Positions 20,462-31,547 of a stretch of 64,000 nucleotides of DNA are shown here, one piece after another (positions within the stretch are counted from its first letter, which is position 1; every line of letters starts with the position of its first letter). The translations under genes were made by a program, and so were the position numbers. The notes under the pieces were generated by a model that saw only the letters and a list, made by a program, of their open reading frames with translations, did no database searches and was not told the DNA's origin. The stretch is taken from NCBI GenBank assembly GCA_029204225.1, contig CM055101.1, positions 4,521,391 through 4,585,390 of the forward strand, written 5' to 3'. The stretch comes from Diphasiastrum complanatum (taxonomy: Eukaryota > Streptophyta > Lycopodiopsida > Lycopodiales > Lycopodiaceae).

Positions 20462-23398
20462 CACGCCCTTCACGCTTACGCCACCTGGGACGAGGACAAG
20501 GCTCATTTCCACTTCCTGTACCAAGGTACCACGTACAAGGTCATGATTAACGTCGACTTGATGATCACCATTGGCATTATGTTCGGTGATCGCCAACCCA
20601 TCTCCCATCACCACGCCAAAGCTCTGATCAAATCGTTCGTCACCCAAACCACACCAAAAATCTCCGTCCAGACTAACAATGGCTACCTGATAGAAGCTAT
20701 CACGGAACCCGTCCTTTAGGCAGCTGCGCATCTGTTGAATAACTTTCTGGTTATTTTAACATTTCACAAGGACAGAATCCAGTCTACGTTGTTGAGTCAG
20801 ATAGTGGAATCCTTTCTGGAGTTCCCTAACCCCTTCGTTGTGCCATACGACTGGCATAGCTTCCTTATTCGAGAACCAACAAACTCCATCAAACCCAACA
20901 ACCGTGAGCGAATCGCACCAGGCCCCCTGTTGTCTAACTTTGCCTGCACACTTCTCGAGATGAAAGTGTGCGGTTTCCAACGCTCATCTCTCCTGTCTAC
21001 CCTTGTGCCACATACTAACCTTTACCCACCATCTCAAGCATCTACCTCCTCCCAACCTGCAGTCATTAACACAACGGGCAACAAATGAATGCATGGCACT
21101 GCCTCTACATCCACATCTCCACCTGTTACCCCAAGACGTGTCTCCACTACAGCACTAACTACTCCATCAACCACCACCACTTCTTCTTTTGTACAACCTC
21201 CCATTCCAATTTCTGTTGTCGCTATCTCTCTTCCTATTCCATCCACATCTGTTTTTGTCTCCATCCCCGTTTCTTCTATTGATATCACTCCTACTTATCT
21301 TCCAGTGTCCGCTGCTCCATCCATCACCATCGCATCCTCCATTACTCCTGCCACCACCGTTGCTCCTCTCACATTCAATCCTTCTGATTCACAACTGTCC
21401 CCCGACAATCTGGCATGGATGCAAGTTATCAATTTTTCACCCCCACGCCAAACACTTTTTGCTCTATCCTCACCTTCTTCCATACTCCACACCACCCTTC
21501 AGTTCCCCACTATTCCTCCCATTGTCTCGTTGGGACAAACCGTCCTCACCCCTGTTTCCACAATTGTTTCTCACATCCCACCCGCTTCGCCAAAGGTTGC
21601 CGAGGGCAGCCAACCGCTGCCTGATGACGCATTTGTACAAACAGTTCTTGTAGCATCACCAGATCGGACTGACTCTACCACCCCAGGTAGCATCAGGACA
21701 AATGAAAATCTGATCGAAGACAATGATGACAGAATTCCACAAGTCGTCAGGGCCGATACAACACAAGCCCCTACCTGTGCCAGTGTACTAGCTGCTCCCA
21801 CGGATCTAACGAAGACGTACCAAACCCTAGGAGAATACATCATGGATGCGGTAGCAGCCAAAGCTATTCTGAAAAGCAGGGTACTACAGTTGGCAATGAG
21901 TAATACACAGTTGCGAGCAGACCTCACCAAGCTGCAGCAAGAGCTGATTCTGGCTCAACAACATGAACAAGCAGGGCACCACGAGATTGCCAAGCTGCAG
22001 CAGAAGGAGGAGGGCCTAAACAAATATATTCGAAGCCTCTCCAAAGCGCTGACTGAGGCCTCCACAAAGGTGCGGGAGCTTCAACCTGAAGCATCCCAAC
22101 GGCTTGCTCCCATCCAAGCGCAACTTACACTTTTGGAAGCAAAGAACACGTGCCTGGGGACGGAGGTTAAAGCCTTACAAGACGAGAAGCTTGCTTGATT
22201 AGCTCAATCTGCACCAGACACAAGGCCGCTTTCCCAATCAGAGATGAATCTTCTACGGCGTCAAGTGCAGATTTATAGCCAAACCCTCAACAGCTACCAA
22301 GCGGAGTTCAATGAGTATCGGACAAGCACAACGCAAGAGCTCGCCCAGGCTAAGCAAGCCCTCAAGGCATGCCAGAAATACATGGAAACGAAGGCCCAAC
22401 CCACCCCCATGCTAATTCCACCACCACCTAATTTTGATGCTGCACAGGCTAGTACCAGCCAAGATCAGAGCCAACAGACAGTAGAGGGATTTCAACCAGA
22501 TCAAGGGTCCGTAGGCCAAGACCAAGGGCAAACAGATGCGGCCGTTGAGATGTGAGACCAGAGCCAAGGCGCAACCACCAGCCAGGACCAAGCAACATCA
22601 TCTAGAGGGTCACGAATGATATCTGCCAGCCGGGCCTTCCAAAGATCAAAATCCGTGGAGGAGAACATCAATGAATTTTTATCCAAATATTCCCACGAGT
22701 CATCAAGAGGCGACTGACATATATCATTCTCAGGTCAGACCATTCAAGGAAAAGAATTGCAAGCCTTACCCGCCCTCCAACCACAACCGGAGTGGCGACA
22801 ACAGTTATTTGAGAGAGACCCTGCGGCCATCAGGGCTTACGTGACGAGTCCGTAACAGTTACGGGTGAACGCGCATTTCCTGCCATGTCCAAGAAGATCC
22901 AAATGGGCAGAATGCGGCACTCCTCTGGACCAGATCACACTCAACAATTTCAACTGGCCAATCATCAAATCCAAATATGGGTGGAAAACGGATGTAGATG
23001 CCAGAAGGGCTCTCTCCGCATTCGCCAGTCACTACATCAATTGCCCCGATCCCACAGTCCGCGCGGCAGTCACTTACGCCCGGGACTTGGAATATTTAAT
23101 GGGCATTGAAACAAAATGGGATGATTTCCTTTCCTCCACATTTTTTGATTCCAATAAGGCACTCGCTTCCGACAAAGTCAAAGACCAGCTGCATATATTA
23201 TCGAGCTGTATTCCTTGGAGATCCCTGGATGAAACGATTCCAAACATGGGTGGATCAGGAATGGCTGACATGACTCCACTAGTCCTTCCACACGCCAAAG
23301 GACTCGAAGAAACTGGACCATCTCAACTTCATGGAAGACATTACGGGATATCTCATCCACCAGAGGCGGTCCAAGAGAATGCTCTACTAAACCGGTAG
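20462..23398 (+). pseudogene. ORF O: long decayed retroelement ORF of unknown function
   Basis: I do not recognise this protein. One reading frame runs ~980 codons with no frameshift but six in-frame stops (TAG 20,717; TGA 21,086, 22,196, 22,553 and 22,715; TAA 22,853). Regions in order: an N-terminal globular part (HAYATWDEDKAHFHFLYQGT; ERIAPGPLLSNFACTLLEMK), a Pro/Ser/Thr-rich linker (about 21,000-21,780), a predicted coiled coil rich in Leu/Gln (about 21,860-22,380, e.g. TKLQQELILAQQHEQ), a Gln-rich segment (about 22,440-22,560), and a conserved C-terminal domain (RRSKWAECGTPL, NCPDPTVRAAVTYARDLEYL). The last two are shared with copy I at 49.6-51.5 kb. It is flanked by a TGGCGCC primer site upstream and G-rich ggtgggggtattccc downstream. 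The layout recalls plant transposon-protein ORFs, but no family can be named. The true start is unclear. Confidence 0.7.
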
Positions 23399-24150
23399 AG
23401 TGTCGAGGGACCGGCACTATTTCAGACCGTGAGTCCTGGTGGGGGTATTCCCAACAAAGTGTAAATAAATAAAATCCTCCAATAAAATGTGTTGCGAGGG
23501 CATGGCATCCTGCGTGTATAAGCCCATGGCCCAATGAGCACGCAATTGAAGCTGTAAATAAAATAAACTTGACTTGGGCCTTGTAATTAAAATAAAACTA
23601 GAGGCCCAATGTCATTTTTAAACTTAGAGATCACTTTCTAGAGTTGGGTCCAAATTGGGACTCACATGAATCTTGTGATTTCTAATGTACTTTTTGTAGA
23701 CCCTTGGATCAAGTTGGGTCCAAGATGAATGGTTAGGATCATTGTGAAACTCTACCGTTTTTGGAAGAGAAGCATCCTCATTTGCTATTCACTACTTGCT
23801 ATTGCTCTTGGTTGTGTTTTCTATTGCTTTCTATTTCCATGTTTATTGTTTGCCATAGTGAATGTCTTTCCATTAGCAAACATAAGGAGCATTTGAGCTA
23901 ACCTCCACCCTCACTCTCTTTCTCTTCTCTTCTCAATCTCTTCTTCTCCATTCCTTCCCTTCAGCCAAACTATGATGAATGTTAGTGTAGAGGAGTAGAG
24001 CTAAGGGAGAAAGTAAGCAATTAACTAAAAGTAGCATCTATGCATAGTTAGGCACCTATCCAGTGATCTAACCTTTGTTGATAGGCGAAAGGGCTATACT
24101 ACGAGAGATCTTCGACCCCACAAGATCTGATGATATGTATCTTCTTTGAG
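23399..24150 (+). repeat. 3' flank of ORF O: polypurine-like tract and dispersed repeat
   Basis: No gene. ggtgggggtattccc at about 23,438-23,452 is also present in copy I (cggtcgggggtattccc, minus strand, near 49,588), so it is a family feature, possibly the polypurine tract. The following catggcat...aagcccatggcccaatgag block is shared with I. From about 23,760 to 24,130 the sequence is related in inverted orientation to 27,110-27,560. It ends where copia N integrase starts. Confidence 0.6.
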
Positions 24151-25860
24151 GTGTGTCTCTATGCAAATGCCACGAACTTCTTAAAGGAAACAAATACTTC
24201 ATATTTCTTCTTTACGTAGTAGATCGTAGTCATCCGGCAGTACTCATCTATGAACGTCAAGAAATACCTCGATCCTGAGAGCGAATCCATTTTCATCGGT
24301 CCACATACATCTGAGTGGACGAGCTCAAGAACTTCTTTGGCTCTTCTTCCCTCATGTGTGAATGGGTTCCAATGTTGTTTGCCTTTTTGACAAGCTTCGT
24401 AGAATTCAGTATCGGGTCTTGATATCTTTAGACCTGTGACTATGTCTTTCTTACACATGTCATACAGGCTCCTCATGTTCATATGATACATTCTTCTGTA
24501 CCACAGCTGATTTTCATTTTTTGATGTATTTAATACGCTATCAGAGTTGCTGAATATTTTGGCTTGATAGAGATTTCCTTCTCTGCATCCAACCGTCAAC
24601 AATTTTTTTGTATTTTTCTCGATCATGCGACATGTGGTGTCGTCGAACAAAACTCAAATTTCAAGATCTGCCATCTTGGAGACTGATAGCAGATCTTTTC
24701 TCAGTGAAGGCACGTAGAGTGCTCCTGGCAGATCTGCTTGACTTGACAGTGTTTGCAGATGTAGAGTGCCGATGCCTTTGACATCGTGTCTGCTCCCATC
24801 ACCTAGAATAACTGCTCTGTTATTTTTGAGTTCTCTGAAGTCGATCAAGATTTTCTTGTTGCAGGTGATGTGTGATGTTGCTCCTGAATCAATGACTACA
24901 TTGTAGTCTTGTTCAGTGTAGCTTGTTGAAGCTTCATCAAGTATTGTGAATGCTTCATCACCTCGATCAGCATCCTAGGATGACTCTACAATATTTGCTT
25001 TCTCAGCTTTGTTCTTTCTTTTGGGGTTGAATCTGCAATCGTATGTAGAGTGCCCCTTCTTCTTGTAGTGCATGCAATGTATTGCTAGATTGAACCAACA
25101 TTTGTTGGCTGTATGGCCTGGTTTGTGACAGTGATCACATGAAGAAGATTGTTGATTCGAGAACTTCGTCTTCTCAAATCTAGGTTTGTTCTTGTTTTTC
25201 TTCCTTCCTTTTGTGAAGAGGGCCTTCTCCTAATCACTGCTTCCTTCTCCTTCGTCCCTCATCAGTCTCTCATCAGTGACAAGACTAACTGCTTTGTCGA
25301 ATGTCAGATCTGGTAGACTCAATATGAGCATTCTCAACGACTGGTTGGACGTCGGTAGAGACTTCATGAAGTATATCAGTTGTTGTGGTGCTGGGACCTA
25401 GTGCTCTTGTCCTGATGCAGCAAGTTGAGCGAAGATCGTTCTGATCTTCTCAATGTGCTGATCTATCTGGTTGCCATCCCATCGTATGGATTGTAGCTGA
25501 TTGTGAAGATGCATCACTGAAGCTGCAGTCCTCACTTCGTACTTCTGTTTTAATCTTTTCCATGCTGCATGGCTGCTTTCGCAATCTTCAATCTACATGA
25601 GTAGATCTTTGTTAATGGACAAAACAATGATCACCATTGCACGCTCATCTTTTCTGATCCATTCAGCTCTCCTCGAGTCTCCCTCTGCAGGCTGCACCTC
25701 TGAGAGTTCGGTCACTGACCAGATGCCTTTGCCCTTCAGAAGTGTTTTGATTTTGAATTTTCATATTCTGTAATTTGCGCCATCAAGACTGATTGCTACT
25801 CTTGTCTGGATCGTTGTAGCCGTATTGTGTTTCTAGAAAATTACTGCTTAGATATCTATA
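24151..25860 (-). pseudogene. Copia element N: gag, protease and start of integrase
   Basis: Minus-strand 5' half of a copia element. Gag begins near 25,850 (VAISLDGANY, KFKIKTLLKG), with UBN2-like helices and two zinc knuckles near 25,040-25,145: CDHCHKPGHTANKC (intact CCHC) and CMHYKKKGHSTYDC (second Cys changed to Tyr). Protease: VVIDSGATSHI with an intact DSG, near 24,880, then GALYVPSLRKDLLSVSKM. Pre-integrase and first integrase Asp: LWYRRMYHMNMRSLYDM, LELVHSDVCGPMK. It ends at about 24,160 within integrase; RT and RNase H are absent. Stops occur near 25,240, 24,975 and 24,650. Confidence 0.86.
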
Positions 25861-25874
25861 GTGATAACCTGTTG

Positions 25875-25886
25875 GCTCTGATACCA
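25875..25886 (-). other. Primer-binding site of N (initiator Met tRNA)
   Basis: Minus strand TGGTATCAGAGC immediately beside the LTR edge at 25,887. Confidence 0.85.
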
Positions 25887-26570
25887 TGTTGCGAACGGGT
25901 TTGTTTCGTTATCGCAAACGATTTTGTTTCTTTGAATTTTCTTTTGTGCGAAAACTCACAAGAACCTAGACACGTGACTACAGATCATAGAACATATTTC
26001 ATTCTAGCAATCAAAACAACAAAAGACAAGGAGATGCACGAAATAGAGCAATCAAATTATTAGTTTAATTTTTAGAGTGAGATGGTCAGTGTCTCGCTCA
26101 TTGGCGGCCTTACGCTCTGCTCTTTTGCCGTGTTCTGCTCGTTGGTAGACTTTCATCCACAACTATTTTGTTTCTAGTCTTTTTCTTTTTTGCTCTACTC
26201 ACGCTTATTCTCTGTGTCTCACTGTATCTATTTTGATCCAAAAGAATAGTTTATGTCTCCACTGTGTGGAGTTTATAAGATAGCTAAACAGAGAATTACA
26301 AAGAGTATTTAATGCTAATCAACTAATCAGTTACTCTCCGTTGTTGCCACCCGTTTCAGTTGGGCATGAAGTTTAAGACTCCAAGCCCATTGAGTTGCCA
26401 GCTGGCAGCGCGAAAGATTCTCTTTCGTTCCTTTTTGTTTTGCATTGCTTTGCGGTTTTTGCAGTCCTGGAGGCATGTTTGATTTTCGCGAATGGTTCGT
26501 CCCTCGTTCGTCTGGGAGGCACATTGACTTTCACGAATTGTTTGATCTTTGGGAATCGTTGACAATATAG
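25887..26570 (-). repeat. 5' LTR of N
   Basis: Starts TGTTGCGAACGGG beside the primer site and is homologous in reverse to the M LTR (41,483-42,210). Shared items are the gcgagac/gagcaga block, a TATAAA promoter (here ttataaactcc on the minus strand, near 26,270-26,280), the tgccagctggca palindrome (about 26,396-26,407), and the cctccaggactgc and gtcaatgtg blocks. It carries a G-box (CACGTG, 25,971-25,976). The outer ~40 bases cannot be matched, so the right edge is approximate. Confidence 0.75.
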
Positions 26571-26639
26571 CTTAATCTCAAAAGTGTTGTGTACATGAGA
26601 AAAACCTCTCCTCTTATAGCAAGAAGGGCCTTCCATAAG

Positions 26640-27600
26640 CATCCACTAGTTTATGGGATTAGCTCTAAACTAGCCATTTTAATGCTTAAGAACTTCTAAC
26701 TTAGAGCTTAGAACTTTAGAAGTTCCTAACTTGGGACTTAAGATAACTTAGAATCTTTCTAAACTTAAGTTTCTCAAGTCTAAGCTTAAGTTATTTTATT
26801 ATTTTAAACTTCTACCCATGGACTTACAAAACACATGCCATAGTAGAAGTTTATTAGCAAATACTCATGCGTGGGCTTACAATACACATGCCATGGAGAT
26901 TCATTTCTTTTTTTTTTAGATTTTTCACTATGTTTGCACAATTGCTAACACATGCATTATCCAAGATGTATCTCCAGGCCCGAAGATGTGTGCTAGGGAG
27001 AGCCAAGGGCGATGGCTGGTGGTATGGGATGCTAGTTATCGCAGGAGGCTTGACTAGGCATGTTTATGTTGATATAGTGATATATTCCTTGAGCACTTGC
27101 TTGAAAGTCTTCCCCCCTCATGGTGTAGACCATCACATAGATCTTCTTTCCGACAGCTCTCATGTATATGTAGGGTGTATAGATTCGATGCTGTACAGCC
27201 CTCCACCTGTCAAGAAGGGCTAGAACACTTGGATGGATTCCTAACTATGCTTAGTTGCTAGTTTAGATGCTTTTCTAACACTACACTAACTCTAACCCAC
27301 TTAACACTCCTCCTCCTAATATTAACATCCAAGAATGAGAGGTTGAAGAGAGAGTTAGAGGGAGGTTAGCTCATGTGCTCACCATAACATACAATAAAAA
27401 ACTTTTTACTATTATAAAGCAAGAATTCTGGCAAATGGAAATCAATAAGCAAACACAAAGAAAAGCAAGAGCATGCAACAATAGCACACGAGCATGCTTT
27501 GGCTCTCCATTTTGGTAGAGTCTCCTCCTCTCAATTAACATGTGAAATGGTGTACAATCTAGGGGTGGCCCTTAACCCTTGCTTCCTATTGTAGAATTTC
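26640..27600 (-). repeat. Repeat T: 3' end of a minus-strand copia-type element
   Basis: On the minus strand a purine tract (ATTAGGAGGAGGAG, 27,307-27,320) precedes TGTTAAGTGGG, the usual polypurine-tract/LTR junction, so 27,306 leftward is probably a 3' LTR and 27,321-27,600 the adjacent internal end. Both parts resemble 23,760-24,130 inverted (ggttagctca, tagcaagtag, agcatagttagg words). 26,680-26,810 is an AT-rich run of aacttaagttt words. No protein is recognisable; the 118-codon frame at 26,867 is not supported. Confidence 0.55.
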
Positions 27601-27805
27601 CGTGTGTGTTTTTGTTTTGCTTGTATTTGATTTGCTAGCCGAAGCATTTGGTGCTCAGCTACGTGTCTATACTTGGCGAAAATGCGCTACACTATGCATT
27701 GAATCTGCAGGACCTAGATACTCGACTACTGATTACAAAACAATATAGTAATCAATCAATTAGACATATAATTCAACAATCAGAGTTGGAAGATCAGAGA
27801 GTGTA

Positions 27806-29632
27806 TTTGCATTTTAAGGATCTTCCAGTAAGACCAAGAAGAAAGACAAGTGCTTCCATTGTGGTAAAAAGGGCCATTGGAAGAGTGAATGTCGCAAATT
27901 CCTGGCGGAACAAGGCAAGGGGAAACCAAAACAAGCAGGTAACCTTCTCGATGAGGGTGAGATTGAAGACTGTAGCATTTTCATATCTGCATTGTCATCT
28001 AATCAAGATGATCAAGCGTGGTATATTGACTCGGGAGCCACAAGACACATGATAGGTAACAAGAACTGGTTCAGTAACTTGAAAGTGTTGGATAATGGAA
28101 TGTCTGTTTCACAAGAAAATGGTGAGGTGTCAAGATCAAGGAGATAGGCACCGTTTCACTCCAACTACCTGATGGCAAAAGCATGATGATCAGGGAGGTA
28201 CTTTACGTACTAGGTTTGAGGAAAAATCTACTTTATGTTGGAGTCATTACTGATCAAAAGTTGAAAGTAGAATTCGCCCATGATTGTTGCTTTGTGAAGG
28301 ATGTGAACCAAAAGTTCAAAGCTATTGCGGATGGAGCAAGGGAGCCCAATACTAAGTTGTACAGGTTGAATGCTACAATCGAGGGGCAACATGGACTCAT
28401 ATCGTCCATTCCATCGCAAACTGAGTTGTGGCATAAGAGGCTTGGTCACTTGAACTTGGGAAGCCTTAGTTTGATGAGAATATTGGATATGGTAACAGGA
28501 TTGCCTAACCATAGAAGATCACTTGAAATTGATGTGCAAATCTTGTGTATATGGGAAGCAGCATCGAGAGAAGTTCAATAAAGGTGGTGTTGCAAGAGCA
28601 AAGAACATCCTGGATTTAATCCACACAGATTTATGCAGGCCTATGAGGACCATGTCCTTAGGTAAAGCCTTCTATTTCATGACCTTTATTGATGATATGT
28701 CACGTAAGACGTGGATCTACTTCTTGAAGAAGAAATCAGATGCATTTGACAACTTCAAGAGCTTCAAAGCATTGGTCCAAAATAAGACAGGTAGGAAGAT
28801 CAAAGTCCTAAGATCAGATAGTGGAGGTGAGTACAAGTCTAATGACTTCAATGATCTTTGTGATCAATGTGGGATTAAAAGACAATTTACGCAAGCTCAT
28901 ACTCCTGCTCTCAATGGCATAGCTAAACGCAAGCGTACAATTGTGGAAAGTGCTAGATCTATGCTCGCTAAGATGAAACTACCAAAAGATTTTTGGTAAG
29001 AAGCATGCAGTACGGTAGTCTATTATCAAAACAGAAGTCCTACCATTGCCATACCAAAGATAACACCTGAGGAAGCATTCACGAAGAAGAAGCCAAAGGT
29101 GAACCACTTGCAAATCTTTGGATGTAAGGCCTTTGTACATATTCCTAAGGAAGAGAGACGTAAACTTGATATAAAAGCTATCAAGTGTATATTCCTAGGA
29201 TATGATGATCGTGTGAAAGGCTATAGATGTTTTGATCCGGTGGAAAACAAAATCCATGTAAGCCGTGATGTTATCTTTGATGAATCCAAGATGTATGAAG
29301 ACGAGGATGCTGAGAAGATAGATACATCCAGTGAAAAAGATGGTATAGTGAGGATACCACCTGATGGTGATCCATTCATTGACCTTCCATGTTATGAAAA
29401 AGAAAATACATCTCAAGATACTACTACTCAACCTCAAGAGACATGTTGGAGAGGTAGGGACAAACCTTTTGGTGCAAGAAGGATTGAAGTTGCAGGTGAC
29501 AAACGCAAGGAGAAGGATGTACCATGGGATACCTTTTCACCAGGAAGCCGATCACCTGATAGGAAGCTCCCTAAGTGGTTTGAGAGATTGTTGGAGAGCC
29601 GCGACATGAATGACTTTTTTAAGATCATCTAG
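27806..29632 (+). pseudogene. Copia element A2: gag end, protease and integrase
   Basis: Begins abruptly in the gag C-terminus with an intact zinc knuckle (KCFHCGKKGHWKSEC, from 27,848), then protease AWYIDSGATRHM (DSG intact), a frameshift near 28,130, REVLYVLGLRKNLLYVGV, the pre-integrase ELWHKRLGHLNLGSLSLM, and integrase with DLIHTDLCRPM and LRSDSGGEYKSNDF. The third catalytic residue is lost: the AERKN motif reads NGIAKRKRT (Glu to Lys). A TAA at 28,997 (KDFW*) and a frame change follow, then the C-terminal FGCKAFVHIPKEERRKLD to 29,632. There is no 5' LTR; 27,600-27,805 has no recognisable relation to it. Confidence 0.88.
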
Positions 29633-31239
29633 CCAGGGAGAGCTACGAAGATCAACAAGAGAGAAGACACAACCTAAAATGTATGAAGCAAATTATGCTC
29701 TCTTATCTATCATTCTTCAAAGCAAAGAACCTTCAACTTATGGTGAAGCGAAGGATGATGACATTTGGGCGGGAGAGGAGATGGAGTCAATTGCTAAGCA
29801 TAGCACATGACTTAGTAGAACTACCAGTTGGCAAGAAACCCATTGGTTACAAATGGGTATACAGGACTAGGTATCATGTAGATGGTAGTATCGCAAAGCA
29901 CAAGGCAAGATTAGTGATCAAAGGGTATGCACAAAGTAAAGGCATCGACTATGAGGAGACCTTTGCACCGGTATGTAAGTGTAATACTCTACGTCTACTT
30001 ATTGCTTTAGCTTCACATTTTGGTTGGGCTTTGCATCAGATGGATGTAAAATCTGCTTTTCTAAATGGTGAGTTAGAAGAAGAGGTGCTCATGGATCAAC
30101 CTGAAGGCTTTGTAGTGAAGGGACAGGAAAATAAAGTATGTTGCTTGAAGAAAGCGCTTTATGGTCTGAAACAGGCACCACGTGCGTGGTATAGTAGGAT
30201 TGATTCCTACTTTCATTCAAAGGGGATGGTGAGAACACATTCTGATCCAAATCCATATGTCTTATGCTTTGATGGTATGGTTGCTTTGATTGCTCTTTAT
30301 GTTGATGACTTGATTATTACGGGAAATAATCAAGAGATGATAGATATGATCAAGAAAGACCTCATGGAACAATTCGAGATGACGGATCTTAGACTGATGC
30401 ATTATTGCCTTGGAGTAGAGGTGTGGCAAAAAGGACACGAAGTGGGTTTAACACAAGTGAATTATGTCAAAGAGTGGTTTAGGTTGCAGGATTGCAAACC
30501 AGTGAATACTCCTATTGAACCAGGTAAAAAGCTTTCTCAGCTTGATGAGTCATAGTCATTTGATGCTACACTGTATAGGCAGTTAGTAGGGAGCTTGATT
30601 TACCTTACCACAACTAGACCAGATATATGTTATGTTGTTGGCATTGAAAGTCAATTTATGGCAGCACCTACGAAAACACATTGGAAGACAACTAAATGCA
30701 TTTTGCATTATTTGAAAGGCACTTCAAAGTATGGCTTGATTTACAAGAAGCATGATGGTTTACCTGAGTTGTGTGGCTATGTGAATGCGGAATGGGGAGG
30801 TGACTATGATGATCATAGATCCACCACAGGGTATGTATTCCAGTTTTGTGGTAGTTGCTTTTCCTGGTCTAGTAAGAAGCAAAGTACAATTCCTCTATCC
30901 ACCACAAAAGCAGAGTATAAGACAATGTGTAGTGCAGCACAAGAAGCTATATGGTTGAGACAAATCTTGGAAGAAGTTGACATGAGGCAAAAAAATCACA
31001 CGACATTACATAGCGACAGTCAGAGTGGCATTCAGCTAGCAAAGAATCCAGTGTTCCATGTGAGAATTGAACACATTGAGATTCAGTATCACTTTATACG
31101 TGAGAGGCTGCTGAGTTGTGAAATTCATGTTGTTCATTGTAGCATAGAAGAACAATTAGCTGATATTTTCACTAAACCACTTGTTGGAGAAAAGTTTGAT
31201 AAGTTTAGTTCAAAGCTTTATGTACTTAAAGTTGTATAA
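29633..31239 (+). pseudogene. Copia element A2: reverse transcriptase and RNase H
   Basis: Well-preserved RT-RNase H. 29,683-30,555: ELPVGKKPIGYKWVYRTRY, KHKARLVIKGYAQSKGIDY, the first catalytic Asp in MDVKSAFLNGELEEEV, LKQAPRAWYSRIDSY, and the catalytic box IALYVDDLIITG with YVDD intact. A single TAG at 30,553 separates it from 30,595-31,239: SLIYLTTTRPDICYVVG, NAEWGGDYDDHRSTTGY, LSTTKAEYKTMCSAAQEAIW, LADIFTKPL. The stop at 31,237 lies 38 bases before the LTR. Same family as A at the window start. Confidence 0.9.
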
Positions 31240-31277
31240 TATTGTACAAAAAGTGGACTCTACTTTTAGAGAGAGAG

Positions 31278-31547
31278 TTAGAATTAAAGTAGAATCACTG
31301 TGGTACTGTACTGTGGGTCCTATCAGTTGATAAGGATCAGTTGGCCTCGCCACGAGGCAAGTCGATGGGACACACGTCTAGCCAACGACAACCTGGGTCA
31401 TGCATGGGTTGCTTGAGTGAACAACTATATGTACAATGTAATTTGATTTTGAGAAATACAGCTGCTATGTGAGCTTGCTGTGGAGAGTGTTTTCTGTCTG
31501 TGTTACTGTGTAGCATGATCTGTGTTCCTGTGCAAAGAAAATTCTAA
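31278..31547 (+). repeat. 3' LTR of copia element A2
   Basis: 270 bases, nearly the same as 374-644. It is preceded by the purine tract agagagagag and has the same TTAGAATT/AATTCTAA inverted ends. The bases after it are RNase H coding of L on the minus strand, showing insertion into L. No 5' partner is present. Confidence 0.85.

Noticed and set aside
20462-23398. ORF O as an envelope gene
   Set aside because: No signal peptide or transmembrane segment is visible; the Pro/Ser/Thr and coiled-coil layout does not establish an envelope.
26867-27223. 118-codon plus-strand frame as a host gene
   Set aside because: It lies within the LTR-like repeat T, has no recognisable domain, and reads across the LTR sequence.
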